Source: Tardiphaga sp. P9-11
Lineage (GTDB): Bacteria; Pseudomonadota; Alphaproteobacteria; Rhizobiales; Xanthobacteraceae
Direction: 5' to 3'
NCBI RefSeq assembly: GCF_008329525.1
Contig: NZ_NPKQ01000002.1
Span: forward strand, 930,001-994,000
Length of the DNA stretch: 64,000 nt
Position numbers and translations under genes: made by a program. Positions 8,060-16,368 of the stretch are shown here, piece by piece; within the stretch, counting starts at the first letter, position 1, and every line of letters starts with the position of its first letter. A model generated the notes under the pieces. The model worked only from the letters and a program-made list of their open reading frames with translations. It was not told where the DNA came from and searched no databases.

Positions 8060-8374
8060 ATGATTCATCCCGCTGCAAAATTTCAGTTCGAACGCGCGAT
8101 CAAGGAATATGCGCGCTGGATCGCCATTGGCGAAAACGAGCGCTCGCCTGCGCCCGGTTGGTGGTGGGGCTCGGCCTTTCCGCTACGCGATGAACCAGAC
8201 GTGCTGCCGACGGACTGGTCCGCGCCGATGGGATTGCCCGACGGGGCGCGCTATGCGGACGCCGCCGGCCTGTTTCTCGCGGCCTTGGCCGGCCAGCACT
8301 TCCAGCCATGGCCCGAAGACTTTCCGCAGCGTTATCGGCCGATACCGGCTACCGACACCGCGGTCTCCACCTGA
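8060..8374 (+). CDS. Conserved hypothetical protein
   Basis: 104 residues, soluble, Trp- and Pro-rich (APGWWWGSAFPLRDEPDVLPTDWSAP). It is preceded by GGGGAG at about 8042-8047. Its stop codon abuts the stop of the convergent gene at 8375. No function recognised; it resembles short proteins found in bradyrhizobial genomes. Confidence 0.6.
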   Translation: MIHPAAKFQFERAIKEYARWIAIGENERSPAPGWWWGSAFPLRDEPDVLPTDWSAPMGLPDGARYADAAGLFLAALAGQHFQPWPEDFPQRYRPIPATDTAVST

Positions 8375-8644
8375 TTAGTTCGCGGCGTTGCCGGTCTTGG
8401 TGCGCGGCTGTTTGGCGGGCGCTGCGGCTTTCGGCGCATCGCTACGCACATTGCCCCACGGATCGGACGCCGCCTTGGTATCGGGAATCTTGCGCAGCGA
8501 CTCGCGATACGCCTTCTCGGTGATCGCGTCCTGCTCCTTCTCCTCAGCCGACTTGCTCTTCACCTCCGGCATCAGGTTCATCATCTGCGCAGCGGCCGGT
8601 CCGGTCAGAAGCGCAAGCACTGCAACAACGCTCAATAGTTTCAT
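8375..8644 (-). CDS. Small secreted protein with DPWGxVR motif (paralogue 1)
   Basis: 89 residues with an N-terminal signal peptide (MKLLSVVAVLALLTGPAAAQ). The mature part contains EKAYRESLRKIPD and, after a short linker, DPWGNVR, then a Lys/Ala-rich tail. The same architecture recurs in the protein at 10760-10996, and the two genes flank the caspase-like gene on the same strand. Predicted periplasmic; role unknown. Confidence 0.75.
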   Translation of the reverse strand: MKLLSVVAVLALLTGPAAAQMMNLMPEVKSKSAEEKEQDAITEKAYRESLRKIPDTKAASDPWGNVRSDAPKAAAPAKQPRTKTGNAAN

Positions 8645-8903
8645 GGCACCAAAGCTCCGTGAATTCGGGAGCGTTATATCACTGGCCGTTCGGGCCCGCC
8701 AAGCACCTGACGCAGGGCACCCCGTCCTGTCTCAGGCAGGTCGAAACGTCCGGACATGTGCCATATCGGCCCTGTTCCCGATCGTCCCCCGTCAGATATT
8801 GATGAAGGATGAACAGGCGGGTCCGAATCTCGGGGATCGGCTTCATCGGCCAGCAAGAGCGCGGTGCTAGACATGGTCCGTGCAGACGATACGGACGACG
8901 ACC

Positions 8904-9143
8904 ATGATCGAGAAACGAACGGCTCCACGGCACCGGGTTCTGAAGCGCGGCACGCTGGCCTTCGGCGGCGGCGGCGTTGATTGCACCGTCCGCAACCTCT
9001 CGGCCTCGGGCGCGCGCGTGGATATCGCAAGCCCGATTGGCGTGCCGCAGAATTTCATGCTGGTGATCGAGGCGGATCAGTTCATCCGCCGCTGCCGCTC
9101 GGTATGGAATAACGACCGCCAGCTTGGCGTGGCGTTCGAGTAA
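8904..9143 (+). CDS. PilZ-domain protein
   Basis: 79 residues comprising a single PilZ domain: N-terminal RxxxR-type element (KRTAPRHRVLKRG) and VRNLSASGARVDI, matching the D/NxSxxG c-di-GMP-binding pattern. Start at ATG 8904 places the RxxxR motif at residue 4. It probably binds cyclic-di-GMP and acts as a stand-alone receptor. The flagellar genes are far away in this window, so its target is unknown. Confidence 0.85.
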   Translation: MIEKRTAPRHRVLKRGTLAFGGGGVDCTVRNLSASGARVDIASPIGVPQNFMLVIEADQFIRRCRSVWNNDRQLGVAFE

Positions 9144-9152
9144 ACGCGCCCG

Positions 9153-10586
9153 TCAGTAGCGCCCTCGGCCGCCATAGTTGCCGCCGCCGTAACCGCCATA
9201 GCCCCCGCCGCCGTAATAGACGCGCGGCGCCGGCTCGTAATAGACTGGTGGCGGAGCACGGCGAATAACGATCTCTTCTTCCACAATCTCACGGCTGCGT
9301 CGCTGTGATGGCTTGTCGGCGCGCTTCTTCGCAGGCTCGCTCTTTTCCGCCTTCTTCGAGGCCGGTGCTGCTGCCGGCGGCGCTCCGCAGGGGCATGTCG
9401 GCGCGGCGAGCGCGACATTGGTTGCACCTGCCGTTCCGCCGGCAGCAACCGGTACCGGCTTGTTGAGCGTGCGCTCTTCGAGCTTCTGCGCAGTGGAGGT
9501 CAGGTCGCTGTCGGGATATTTCGCCAGGAAGTCGCGATAGGACGGCGCAGTGTTGGTGATGACGGCATTGTTCCACGCCACCATTTTGTAGTGACGGTCG
9601 AGCCAGTCTTTCGCCTGCGGGCCCAGCGGGGGCTCGGCATAGAGGCCGACAAAGGCCTCATAGGCTTCAACCGAACCATCCGAGACGATCAGGTTGTTGG
9701 CGTCCTGCACCGGCTTGCCCTGTAGCTCCTTGCGCCATTGATCGACGGTCTTCCTGGTCACGGCCGGCTTGGCGCCAGCATCGCCGCCAAAGAAACGGAA
9801 GTCATTGACCAGCGATGAACTCTCCCATGGCGTCTGCCGGCCTTCGGTGGCCTGATTGACCGACAGCCGTACGCGCTTGAACGCATCCTCGATCGACAGG
9901 CCCGGTTCGCGACCGGCCTTCAGGAGCGCTGTCGTGTAGGGGCTGTTGCCGTCCTTGCCGTCTTCGGCTTCGGCACCGGGCGAGGTGGAGAATGACAGCA
10001 GCGTGCCGGGCGTGCCGAACTTCACGTCGATCTGGGCGAGACCGCGGCCGGTGGTCTTGCTGATCGCGGGGAACGGATTGTTGCGGCAGGCGTCGAGCAG
10101 GATGATGCGGCTCTTGCTCGGCACGGATGTCAGCGTGTTCAGGATATCGTTGAGCCGCACCGCCTGCAGCGGGATGTCAGCCTCGCGCTTCGGATCGATA
10201 TCGACCGGCACCAGATAATTCTCGCCATCGATCTGCAGACCGTGGCCGGCATAGAACACCAGCGCCACCGTATCCGGCCCCTTGGCGGATACCGTCGCGG
10301 CAAAGGCGGCGATCCTGCCGCGCAGATCGTTCTGAGACAGGTCCGTGGCCGACTGTACCTCGAAGCCAGCATCGCCGAGCATCTGCGCCATGGCCTTGGC
10401 GTCATTGACGGGATTGGGCAGCGGCGCGACGGCGCGGTAGGAAGACTGCCCGATCACCAGCGCCACACGGCTTTCGGCCAAAGCGGCTGTTGAGCCGAGA
10501 AGAACTGCGCTCTGGGAGCCGAGCATCACGGCGGCAGCGGCGATGGCATTACGAATAGTCGTGTTGTGTATGACCGGACGAACCAT
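9153..10586 (-). CDS. Secreted caspase-like (peptidase C14 / metacaspase) protein
   Basis: 477 residues. A signal peptide (residues 1-37, ending AALAES) precedes a caspase p20-type domain (about 39-275). The catalytic pair is visible: His115 in FYAGHG and Cys167 in LLDACRNN. The C-terminal part holds a Lys/Ala/Pro stretch and ends in a Gly/Tyr-rich tail (YGGGGYGGYGGGNYGGRGRY). ATG at 10586 was preferred for its GGGGAG ribosome-binding site. Predicted periplasmic cysteine protease of Arg/Lys-directed type by family; substrate unknown. Confidence 0.9.
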   Translation of the reverse strand: MVRPVIHNTTIRNAIAAAAVMLGSQSAVLLGSTAALAESRVALVIGQSSYRAVAPLPNPVNDAKAMAQMLGDAGFEVQSATDLSQNDLRGRIAAFAATVSAKGPDTVALVFYAGHGLQIDGENYLVPVDIDPKREADIPLQAVRLNDILNTLTSVPSKSRIILLDACRNNPFPAISKTTGRGLAQIDVKFGTPGTLLSFSTSPGAEAEDGKDGNSPYTTALLKAGREPGLSIEDAFKRVRLSVNQATEGRQTPWESSSLVNDFRFFGGDAGAKPAVTRKTVDQWRKELQGKPVQDANNLIVSDGSVEAYEAFVGLYAEPPLGPQAKDWLDRHYKMVAWNNAVITNTAPSYRDFLAKYPDSDLTSTAQKLEERTLNKPVPVAAGGTAGATNVALAAPTCPCGAPPAAAPASKKAEKSEPAKKRADKPSQRRSREIVEEEIVIRRAPPPVYYEPAPRVYYGGGGYGGYGGGNYGGRGRY

Positions 10587-10759
10587 CGAACAATCTCCCC
10601 GGCCAGGCCGGCTCGCGCGACGGATCATTCCCCGCCTGATTCAAATGACATCAGGATGGCCGCTCGCCAACAATGCGACGGCCTGCCGCTGCCCAATTTG
10701 GTCGCGATGAACGCAGGCGCGGTTCATGGGAACCGCGCAGGAGCCGGGCTGTCGGAATA

Positions 10760-10996
10760 CTACTTTTTCTTCGCGGCCGTTGCAGCCGCGGGAGCTGGCG
10801 CGACGCCGCCCCACGGATCGTATTTTTCCTTCGGCGTAGGAACCCGCTCCAGGGCGGCCTTGTAGGCCTTCTCGTCGATCTTGGGCTTTTCGGGCGCAGG
10901 CGCATGGTCGGCGCCGCGCTTGCCCCCGCCCATCTGTGCGTTCGCCGGCGCAGCCAGAAGCGCCAGTGCCGCGATCGCCAATACCAATGCTCTCAT
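10760..10996 (-). CDS. Small secreted protein with DPWGxV motif (paralogue 2)
   Basis: 78 residues, signal peptide MRALVLAIAALALLAAPANAQ, mature part with EKAYKAALERVPTPKEKYDPWGGV and an Ala/Lys tail. It shares this layout with the protein at 8375-8644. The ATG at 10996 has a strong GGAGGG ribosome-binding site. It lies 173 bases upstream of the caspase-like gene on the same strand. Role unknown. Confidence 0.75.
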   Translation of the reverse strand: MRALVLAIAALALLAAPANAQMGGGKRGADHAPAPEKPKIDEKAYKAALERVPTPKEKYDPWGGVAPAPAAATAAKKK

Positions 10997-11307
10997 TATG
11001 GGTCCCTCCGGCGCCTTGATAGCCCGATGCACGGGCAGTTTTCCAGCCTCAACATGGCCAGACCGCGACCATCGACCGCAGGTGAGCATCGCCGCATAAC
11101 CGCGCAAAACTCCGGAACCGGCACCCCGACCAGCCCACATCCGCTGAAAACACAGGCTTTTCAGCGACCGTTTGGTGAACGATCCGTTACACATTCCCGT
11201 CAAATTTCGCGTCCGGAAAAACCGGATCTTGGAATGTTTCTCCTAGTCTCCACAGACAGCAATGGAGAAGCGGCCTGCGCCGCCTCCTTGCGACGGGGAT
11301 CGGGGAC

Positions 11308-12519
11308 GTGGTCGACATTGCAAACCCAGCCGGCACGTATGGCAGCAGAGCAACGGGCGCCGGGATGACCGCGGCGAACCGCCCAGCGTCCGTGCCCGAT
11401 GCGCTTGCGCCGCTCGCAGCAATCCCGCCCGAGCCATGGCGTGCTCTCGCGCAGCTGGCCGTCGAGCCGAACGGCTATTACCTCGCCGACTGGGAACTGG
11501 CCGTAAATGCATCAGCGCGCGGCCGCACCGATGTCGCCGCACTCAGCGCCTGGATGAGCGACGCCGGAACGCCTCGGTTGATCGGACTACTGCCGGTGAT
11601 CACCGCGCGTCGCGCCTATCGCCTGCCTCTCCCCGCACTGGTGAGCGCCGATCCCTATGGCACGCTCTCCACGCCGCTGCTCGATCGCGACATGGCCCCT
11701 GATGCCGTCACGCGCCTGATGGAGCAGGCCCGCAAGGCCGGCGCGCATGCGCTGATTCTCGAGAACGTCTCGCTCGACGGCGCAGCGATGCAGGCGATCC
11801 GCCAATCGCTGGCCATGCAGGATCTCGCACCGCGCATCCTGCAATCCCACGCCCGCGCCTGTCTCGATGCCACGCGCGATGCCGACGATCTGCTGCGCGA
11901 TGCGCTCGGCGCGAAGAAGCTGAAAGAACTGCGCCGCCAGCGCAATCGTCTCGCCGAACATGGCGATGTGACCTTCCATATCGCGCGCACGCCGGCGGAA
12001 ATCGCTGCGACCATTGACACGTTCCTGACGCTGGAAGCGAGCGGATGGAAGGGCAAGCGCGGCACGGCCCTGATGCAGGATGCCGGAGACAGTGCCTTCA
12101 TCCGTAGCGCCACCAGGGCGCTCGCCGAACGCGGCCAATGCGAGATCGTCACTTTGCGTGCCGGCGACACGCCGGTCGCCTCCGGTGTGCTGCTCCGGCA
12201 TCTCGATCGCGCCTTCTATTTCAAGCTCGGCGTCGACGAGCGCTTCGCCAAACTGTCGCCCGGCGTGCAACTCACGCTCGATGTGACGCGGCATCTCTGT
12301 GCCGATCCGGCGATCGCCTGCGCCGACTCCACCGCCAATGCCGGCCACCCGATGATCGACCCAATCTGGCGCGGCCGCCTCGCGATCGGCAACGTCCTGA
12401 TTCCGCTCCGCAAGCACGACCCGCTTGTCTCGCTCATTCACGGCGCACTCACCTTGCGTCGCACGATCCGCGAGCCGTTGCGGCGCGTGGCCCGCTCTAT
12501 CCGCAACCGCCTCCGCTAG
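11308..12519 (+). CDS. GNAT-fold acyltransferase (BioF2-like, Acetyltransf_6)
   Basis: 403 residues with the FemAB/BioF2-like N-acyltransferase architecture, including SADPYGTLSTPLLD in the first half and KKLKELRRQRNRLAEHGDVTFHIARTPAEI followed by FLTLEASGWKGKRGTAL in the second, which is the family hallmark. The family acetylates or acylates amino groups, often in polysaccharide or lipid assembly. The start is uncertain: GTG at 11308 or ATG at 11365. It is followed after 18 bases by a JmjC-like gene, suggesting a two-gene operon. Confidence 0.8.
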   Translation: MVDIANPAGTYGSRATGAGMTAANRPASVPDALAPLAAIPPEPWRALAQLAVEPNGYYLADWELAVNASARGRTDVAALSAWMSDAGTPRLIGLLPVITARRAYRLPLPALVSADPYGTLSTPLLDRDMAPDAVTRLMEQARKAGAHALILENVSLDGAAMQAIRQSLAMQDLAPRILQSHARACLDATRDADDLLRDALGAKKLKELRRQRNRLAEHGDVTFHIARTPAEIAATIDTFLTLEASGWKGKRGTALMQDAGDSAFIRSATRALAERGQCEIVTLRAGDTPVASGVLLRHLDRAFYFKLGVDERFAKLSPGVQLTLDVTRHLCADPAIACADSTANAGHPMIDPIWRGRLAIGNVLIPLRKHDPLVSLIHGALTLRRTIREPLRRVARSIRNRLR

Positions 12520-12537
12520 ATATCCAGGGGTTCAACC

Positions 12538-13482
12538 ATGAACGCTGCAACTGACGTCGCGCCGGTGATCTCGGCGGCCAATCAATCACTCAAGAACGAT
12601 TTTCCGCTGAAGCCGTTCGCGATTAGGCACAAGCTCGCCGGTCATCCGCTGCTGACGCTGCCGCGCATTGCGCAGCTCGCATCCGAACTGCCGCGCGATC
12701 TCATCGAATACAATTCAGGCAAGGTTGCGATCAGCCAGGACCCTGACGCGATCCCGTCGGTCGACCTCGATCCGGTCGAAGTCGTCAGGCGCATCGAGAC
12801 CGCCGGCGCCTGGATGGTGCTGAAGCGGATCGAGAACTCCCCCGAATATCGCCAGTTGCTCGAAGACACGCTGCTGTCGGTGGCGCGCGCCCGCGGCTTC
12901 AACAGCCTGCTCGATGCCGGCTTCGAACAGCTCGAAGGCTTCCTGTTCGTTTCCTCACCGAATTCGACCACGCCGTTCCATCTCGACAGCGAGGATAATT
13001 TCTTCGTCCAGATTCACGGCGAGAAGTTCTTCACGATCTATGACAACAAGGACCGCGCCATCGTGTCCGACGACGAGATCGAGCGCTCGATGACCAAACA
13101 TCGCAATCTCAAATTCGACGACAGCTTCGCGCCTCGCGCGGTCGAGTTTCACATGTTCGATGGTGATGGCTGCTACGTGCCCTATCAGTGGCCGCACTGG
13201 GTACGCACCGCCGGGTCGTTCTCGATCTCGATGGCGATTACCTGGAAGACCCGGGAAGTACGCCGCCTCAACGACCTGCACTTCTTCAACTCGATGCTAC
13301 GCGGCGTCGGCCTCCCGCAGAAGCCGCCGGGACGGCAGCCGGTGCTGGATACGCTGAAGCTCGCCTTCTATCGTACCGTGACCACGGCGATCAAACCGCT
13401 GCGCAGCTCGCTGGCGATGCGCAAAGTGCTGCGCCGCATCGCACTCGGCAAGAAGGCGAATTATTATCTGAAGGACGCGTAG
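12538..13482 (+). CDS. JmjC/cupin-like Fe(II)/2-oxoglutarate oxygenase candidate
   Basis: 314 residues. A double-stranded beta-helix oxygenase motif is visible: HLDSEDNFFVQIHGEKFFTIYD (His148, Asp150) and YVPYQWPHWVRT (His220) give an HxD...H triad like that of JmjC/cupin_8 proteins. A later Lys/Arg-rich helix and Tyr-rich end follow. Reaction and substrate are unknown; hydroxylation is inferred from the triad only. It is paired with the upstream acyltransferase. Confidence 0.75.
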   Translation: MNAATDVAPVISAANQSLKNDFPLKPFAIRHKLAGHPLLTLPRIAQLASELPRDLIEYNSGKVAISQDPDAIPSVDLDPVEVVRRIETAGAWMVLKRIENSPEYRQLLEDTLLSVARARGFNSLLDAGFEQLEGFLFVSSPNSTTPFHLDSEDNFFVQIHGEKFFTIYDNKDRAIVSDDEIERSMTKHRNLKFDDSFAPRAVEFHMFDGDGCYVPYQWPHWVRTAGSFSISMAITWKTREVRRLNDLHFFNSMLRGVGLPQKPPGRQPVLDTLKLAFYRTVTTAIKPLRSSLAMRKVLRRIALGKKANYYLKDA

Positions 13483-13492
13483 GCGCGCGCCC

Positions 13493-14158
13493 TTACTCCG
13501 CCGCTTCCGCGTTCACTTCCGCCGAGACCTGACGGATCGCACGCGCGAGCTTCTCAGCATCCTGCGCGCCGGATACGGCATATTTGCCGGCGAAGACGAA
13601 AGTCGGTACGCCGGAGATACCCTTGTCGGCGGCTTCCTTGGCGTTACCGGAAATCAGTTCGACGTCTTCATCAGTGGCGAGGCGCTTGCGGATCTCATCC
13701 GCATCGAGACCGACATCGGCCGCAGCCTGCACCAGCGTCTCGCTCTGGGTGAGATCGCCGCCATCGCGGAAATACAATTCCATCAGACGCTGCTTGACCT
13801 CGGCCGACTTGCCGGAGGCTTCGGCCCAATGGATCAGCCGGTGGCAATCGATGGTGTTGGGCTGGCGCTTCACGCTGTCTGGCCGGTAGGTCAACCCCTC
13901 CTGCTCGGCGGCATCGACCACACGGCCGGCAATGCCTTTATAGGCTTCCACCGAACCGAATTTGGTTTCGAGATAGGTCGAGCGATCGATGCCCTCGCGC
14001 GGGATCCACGGATTGAGGAAGAACGGCCGCCAATTGACATGCACCGGCACGTCGGAGGCCAGCGCCAGCGCATTCTCGATGCGGCGCTTGCCGATATAGC
14101 ACCACGGGCACACGACGTCGGAGACGATATCGATTTGAAGCGGCTTGATGGTGCTCAT
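13493..14158 (-). CDS. DsbA family oxidoreductase (FrnE-like)
   Basis: 221 residues, no signal peptide. CPWC at residues 17-20 (after DIVSDVV) and the cis-Pro loop GVPTFVF mark a cytoplasmic DsbA-fold thiol oxidoreductase of the FrnE / 2-hydroxychromene-2-carboxylate isomerase-like group. ATG at 14158 follows GGGAGCC. It is convergent with the JmjC-like gene. Physiological partner unknown. Confidence 0.9.
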   Translation of the reverse strand: MSTIKPLQIDIVSDVVCPWCYIGKRRIENALALASDVPVHVNWRPFFLNPWIPREGIDRSTYLETKFGSVEAYKGIAGRVVDAAEQEGLTYRPDSVKRQPNTIDCHRLIHWAEASGKSAEVKQRLMELYFRDGGDLTQSETLVQAAADVGLDADEIRKRLATDEDVELISGNAKEAADKGISGVPTFVFAGKYAVSGAQDAEKLARAIRQVSAEVNAEAAE

Positions 14159-14221
14159 GGGCGGGCTCCCTGTCTTTGTTCCGCCCAGAGATAGGCTCCG
14201 AGGGCGCCGCGGGCAAGACCG

Positions 14222-15040
14222 CTAGTTCCCTCTCGCGGCGATCTCCCGCAGCCTGTTCGCCGTGATTTCATCGGCCGGAAAGAACGTCTCGATGGCGATT
14301 TCCGACAAAGTGATATCCAGCGGCGTACCGAAGGTCATGGTCGTCGACATAAAGCTCAGCACGTCGTCGCCCAGCCTCATCCGGAACGGCACCACGACGC
14401 TATCGGCCGCGATCGGCGCCGACCGCGCCGGGACCGGATAGGTCTTCAATTCCTGATACAGTTTGATCAGTTCCGGATCGGCCGTCGCCTCGCATTGCCG
14501 GTGCAGTCGCTCCAGCAGATGCGCGCACCATTCACCAAGATTGACCGTGCGCGATGCCAGCGCCTCTGGATGAAAGCTCAGCCGCAGCACGTTGAAGGGC
14601 TGCCCGAGCAATTCAGGCGCGATACCTTCCAGCAGCGGCATCACCATGCGATTGGCGGCAACCAGATTCCAGTGCCGATCGACCGCCAGCGCCGGATTGG
14701 GCTCATGGGCCTTCAGCACGAGGTCGATGGCCTGACGCGCCGAGACCAGCGCGGGATCATCCAGCGCCCGCTGCGGAAAGGCCGGCGCGAAACCGGCGGC
14801 CACCAGCAAAACATTGCGCTCGCGCAGCGGCACGTCGAGCCGCTCCGCCAGCCGCATCACCATCTCGCGCGAGGGCGCGGCGCGGCCGGTCTCGAGGAAG
14901 CTCAGATGCCGCGTGGAGATCTCGGCATCGCCGGCAAGATCGAGCTGGCTCAGGCGGCGGCGCTGCCGCCATTCACGCAGATGATGGCCGATCCCGGCGG
15001 GCCGGGATGTCGCGGAGGATGCTGCTAGCTGTGTGCTCAT
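14222..15040 (-). CDS. XRE family transcriptional regulator with MmyB-like ligand domain
   Basis: 272 residues. HTH_3 domain at about 18-72 (LREWRQRRRLSQLDLAGDAEISTRHLSFLETGRAAPSREMVMRL), then an MmyB-like ligand-binding domain containing VAANRMVMPLLEGI and a typical FRMRLGDDVLSFMSTTMTFGTPLDITL end. Such regulators control neighbouring or divergent genes. The divergent small membrane gene at 15157 is a plausible target, 116 bases away. Confidence 0.9.
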   Translation of the reverse strand: MSTQLAASSATSRPAGIGHHLREWRQRRRLSQLDLAGDAEISTRHLSFLETGRAAPSREMVMRLAERLDVPLRERNVLLVAAGFAPAFPQRALDDPALVSARQAIDLVLKAHEPNPALAVDRHWNLVAANRMVMPLLEGIAPELLGQPFNVLRLSFHPEALASRTVNLGEWCAHLLERLHRQCEATADPELIKLYQELKTYPVPARSAPIAADSVVVPFRMRLGDDVLSFMSTTMTFGTPLDITLSEIAIETFFPADEITANRLREIAARGN

Positions 15041-15156
15041 GGCGAAAAGCTAACATGCGAATTTCGTAGCTTCCATGACCTCAGAGGTAATCGATTTGGC
15101 TCTGCGCCTCGGTCATCTTCGGCGCATCGACAACGACCAACCGAAGGACATCGACC

Positions 15157-15555
15157 ATGATCAATCCCTCTCTCCTGCTCCGCCGCGCCATCCAGATCGA
15201 CGCTGTCGTCTCGGGCGCCATGGCGCTACTGCTGACCTTTGCCGCAGCGATGCTGGCACCGCTGCTGCATCTGCCCGAAACACTGCTGCTGGAATCCGGC
15301 CTGTTCCTGATTGCCTATGCGGCGCTGGTCGGCTGGCTCGGCACCCGCGCGACCATGCCGAAGCTGCTGGTGCTGGTCATCATCATCGGCAATGCGCTGT
15401 GGACATTGGGCAGCATCGGCCTGCTGTTCTCGGGCGCGGTGACGCCGAACCTGCTCGGCCTGATCTTCGTGGCCGCGCAGGCGATCGCAGTCGGCGTGTT
15501 CGCGGAGCTGCAATATATCGGGCTGCGCCGAAGCGCAGCCGCGCAGGCGGCTTAA
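15157..15555 (+). CDS. Four-helix integral membrane protein, hypothetical
   Basis: 132 residues with four membrane segments and short loops, ending in a basic Ala-rich tail. Divergent from the XRE regulator, so probably its target. The stop codon TAA overlaps the stop of the convergent SET-domain gene inside the palindrome CTTAAG (15551-15556 region). Role unknown. Confidence 0.8.
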   Translation: MINPSLLLRRAIQIDAVVSGAMALLLTFAAAMLAPLLHLPETLLLESGLFLIAYAALVGWLGTRATMPKLLVLVIIIGNALWTLGSIGLLFSGAVTPNLLGLIFVAAQAIAVGVFAELQYIGLRRSAAAQAA

Positions 15556-16250
15556 GCCGCCTTGCTCCTGGCCTTGCCGGTCTTGGCTTTACCGGACTTG
15601 GCTTTAGACTTAACCGACTTGGCCTTGGTCGCTGCGGAAGTCTTCTTCGCGGCGGCCTTGGTCGTTTTGGCTTTTCCCGACGCCTTGGCTTTCTTCGCTT
15701 TGGCCTTGGCCCTCTTGGCTTTCGCCTTTTCTTCCTTCTTCAGCGCCTTGCGCTCGGCCTTTTCCTTGGCCTTCAGTTTCTCGGCACGGGCCTCAGCGCG
15801 CTTCCTCTTGCGCTTCTTCTCGCAGGCGTCGCACTTGCAGCCGATCGGCTTCAGGTATTCCTTGAAATACTCCGTGCCGTAATCGTAGTTGATCTCTTCG
15901 CCCGGCTCGATCTTCTTAATCGAGCGGATGATGATCTTCTTCTTCGCCGCGTTGACGTCGGACTCGGCGTTCGGCTTGCAGGCGTGGTTGATATAGCGCG
16001 CGATGTTCTTGCGGATCGAACCGTCGACGGTCCAGCGCTTGCTGATCTGGAACAGGTACTTGTTCTCGATCGCGTCGTGCTTCTCGTTCTTCGAATCCAG
16101 CAGGGGTCCGAAGTATTGGACGATCTTGACGCCCTTCTTGATCGGCTGGGTGGCGAAAAGACCGAGACCGGTTTTGGAACGGCCGATGCGATATGGCTTG
16201 GCGGAAGTCGAGGCGGGCATGGGATGAGGAACTGACGCTGCTGGAGACAA
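15552..16250 (-). CDS. SET-domain methyltransferase with histone H1-like Lys/Ala-rich tail
   Basis: 232 residues. SET domain at about 20-125 with GLGLFATQPIKKG, NHACKPN (88-94, the NHSCxPN motif) and EEINYDYG (118-125), followed by the post-SET Cys cluster GCKCDAC (138-143). Residues 144-232 are almost only Lys, Ala, Arg, Ser, Thr and Gly (repeated AKAKKAKA / KSKAKSGKAK), as in histone H1-like or Hc1-like proteins. Predicted protein-lysine methyltransferase with a DNA-binding tail. Bacterial SET proteins are often acquired; what it methylates is unknown. Confidence 0.9.
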   Translation of the reverse strand: MSPAASVPHPMPASTSAKPYRIGRSKTGLGLFATQPIKKGVKIVQYFGPLLDSKNEKHDAIENKYLFQISKRWTVDGSIRKNIARYINHACKPNAESDVNAAKKKIIIRSIKKIEPGEEINYDYGTEYFKEYLKPIGCKCDACEKKRKRKRAEARAEKLKAKEKAERKALKKEEKAKAKRAKAKAKKAKASGKAKTTKAAAKKTSAATKAKSVKSKAKSGKAKTGKARSKAA

Positions 16251-16368
16251 AATGAAGGCTGACCAAGCTGTCTAGCGCGATTCAATAAGCCCTGTCAGCC
16301 GCTTCCGTTGAACCTTCCCCAGCTTGTGAGCGTCAAAGCTGCATCTTTCCTGTGCTGGATGCCCTGAA

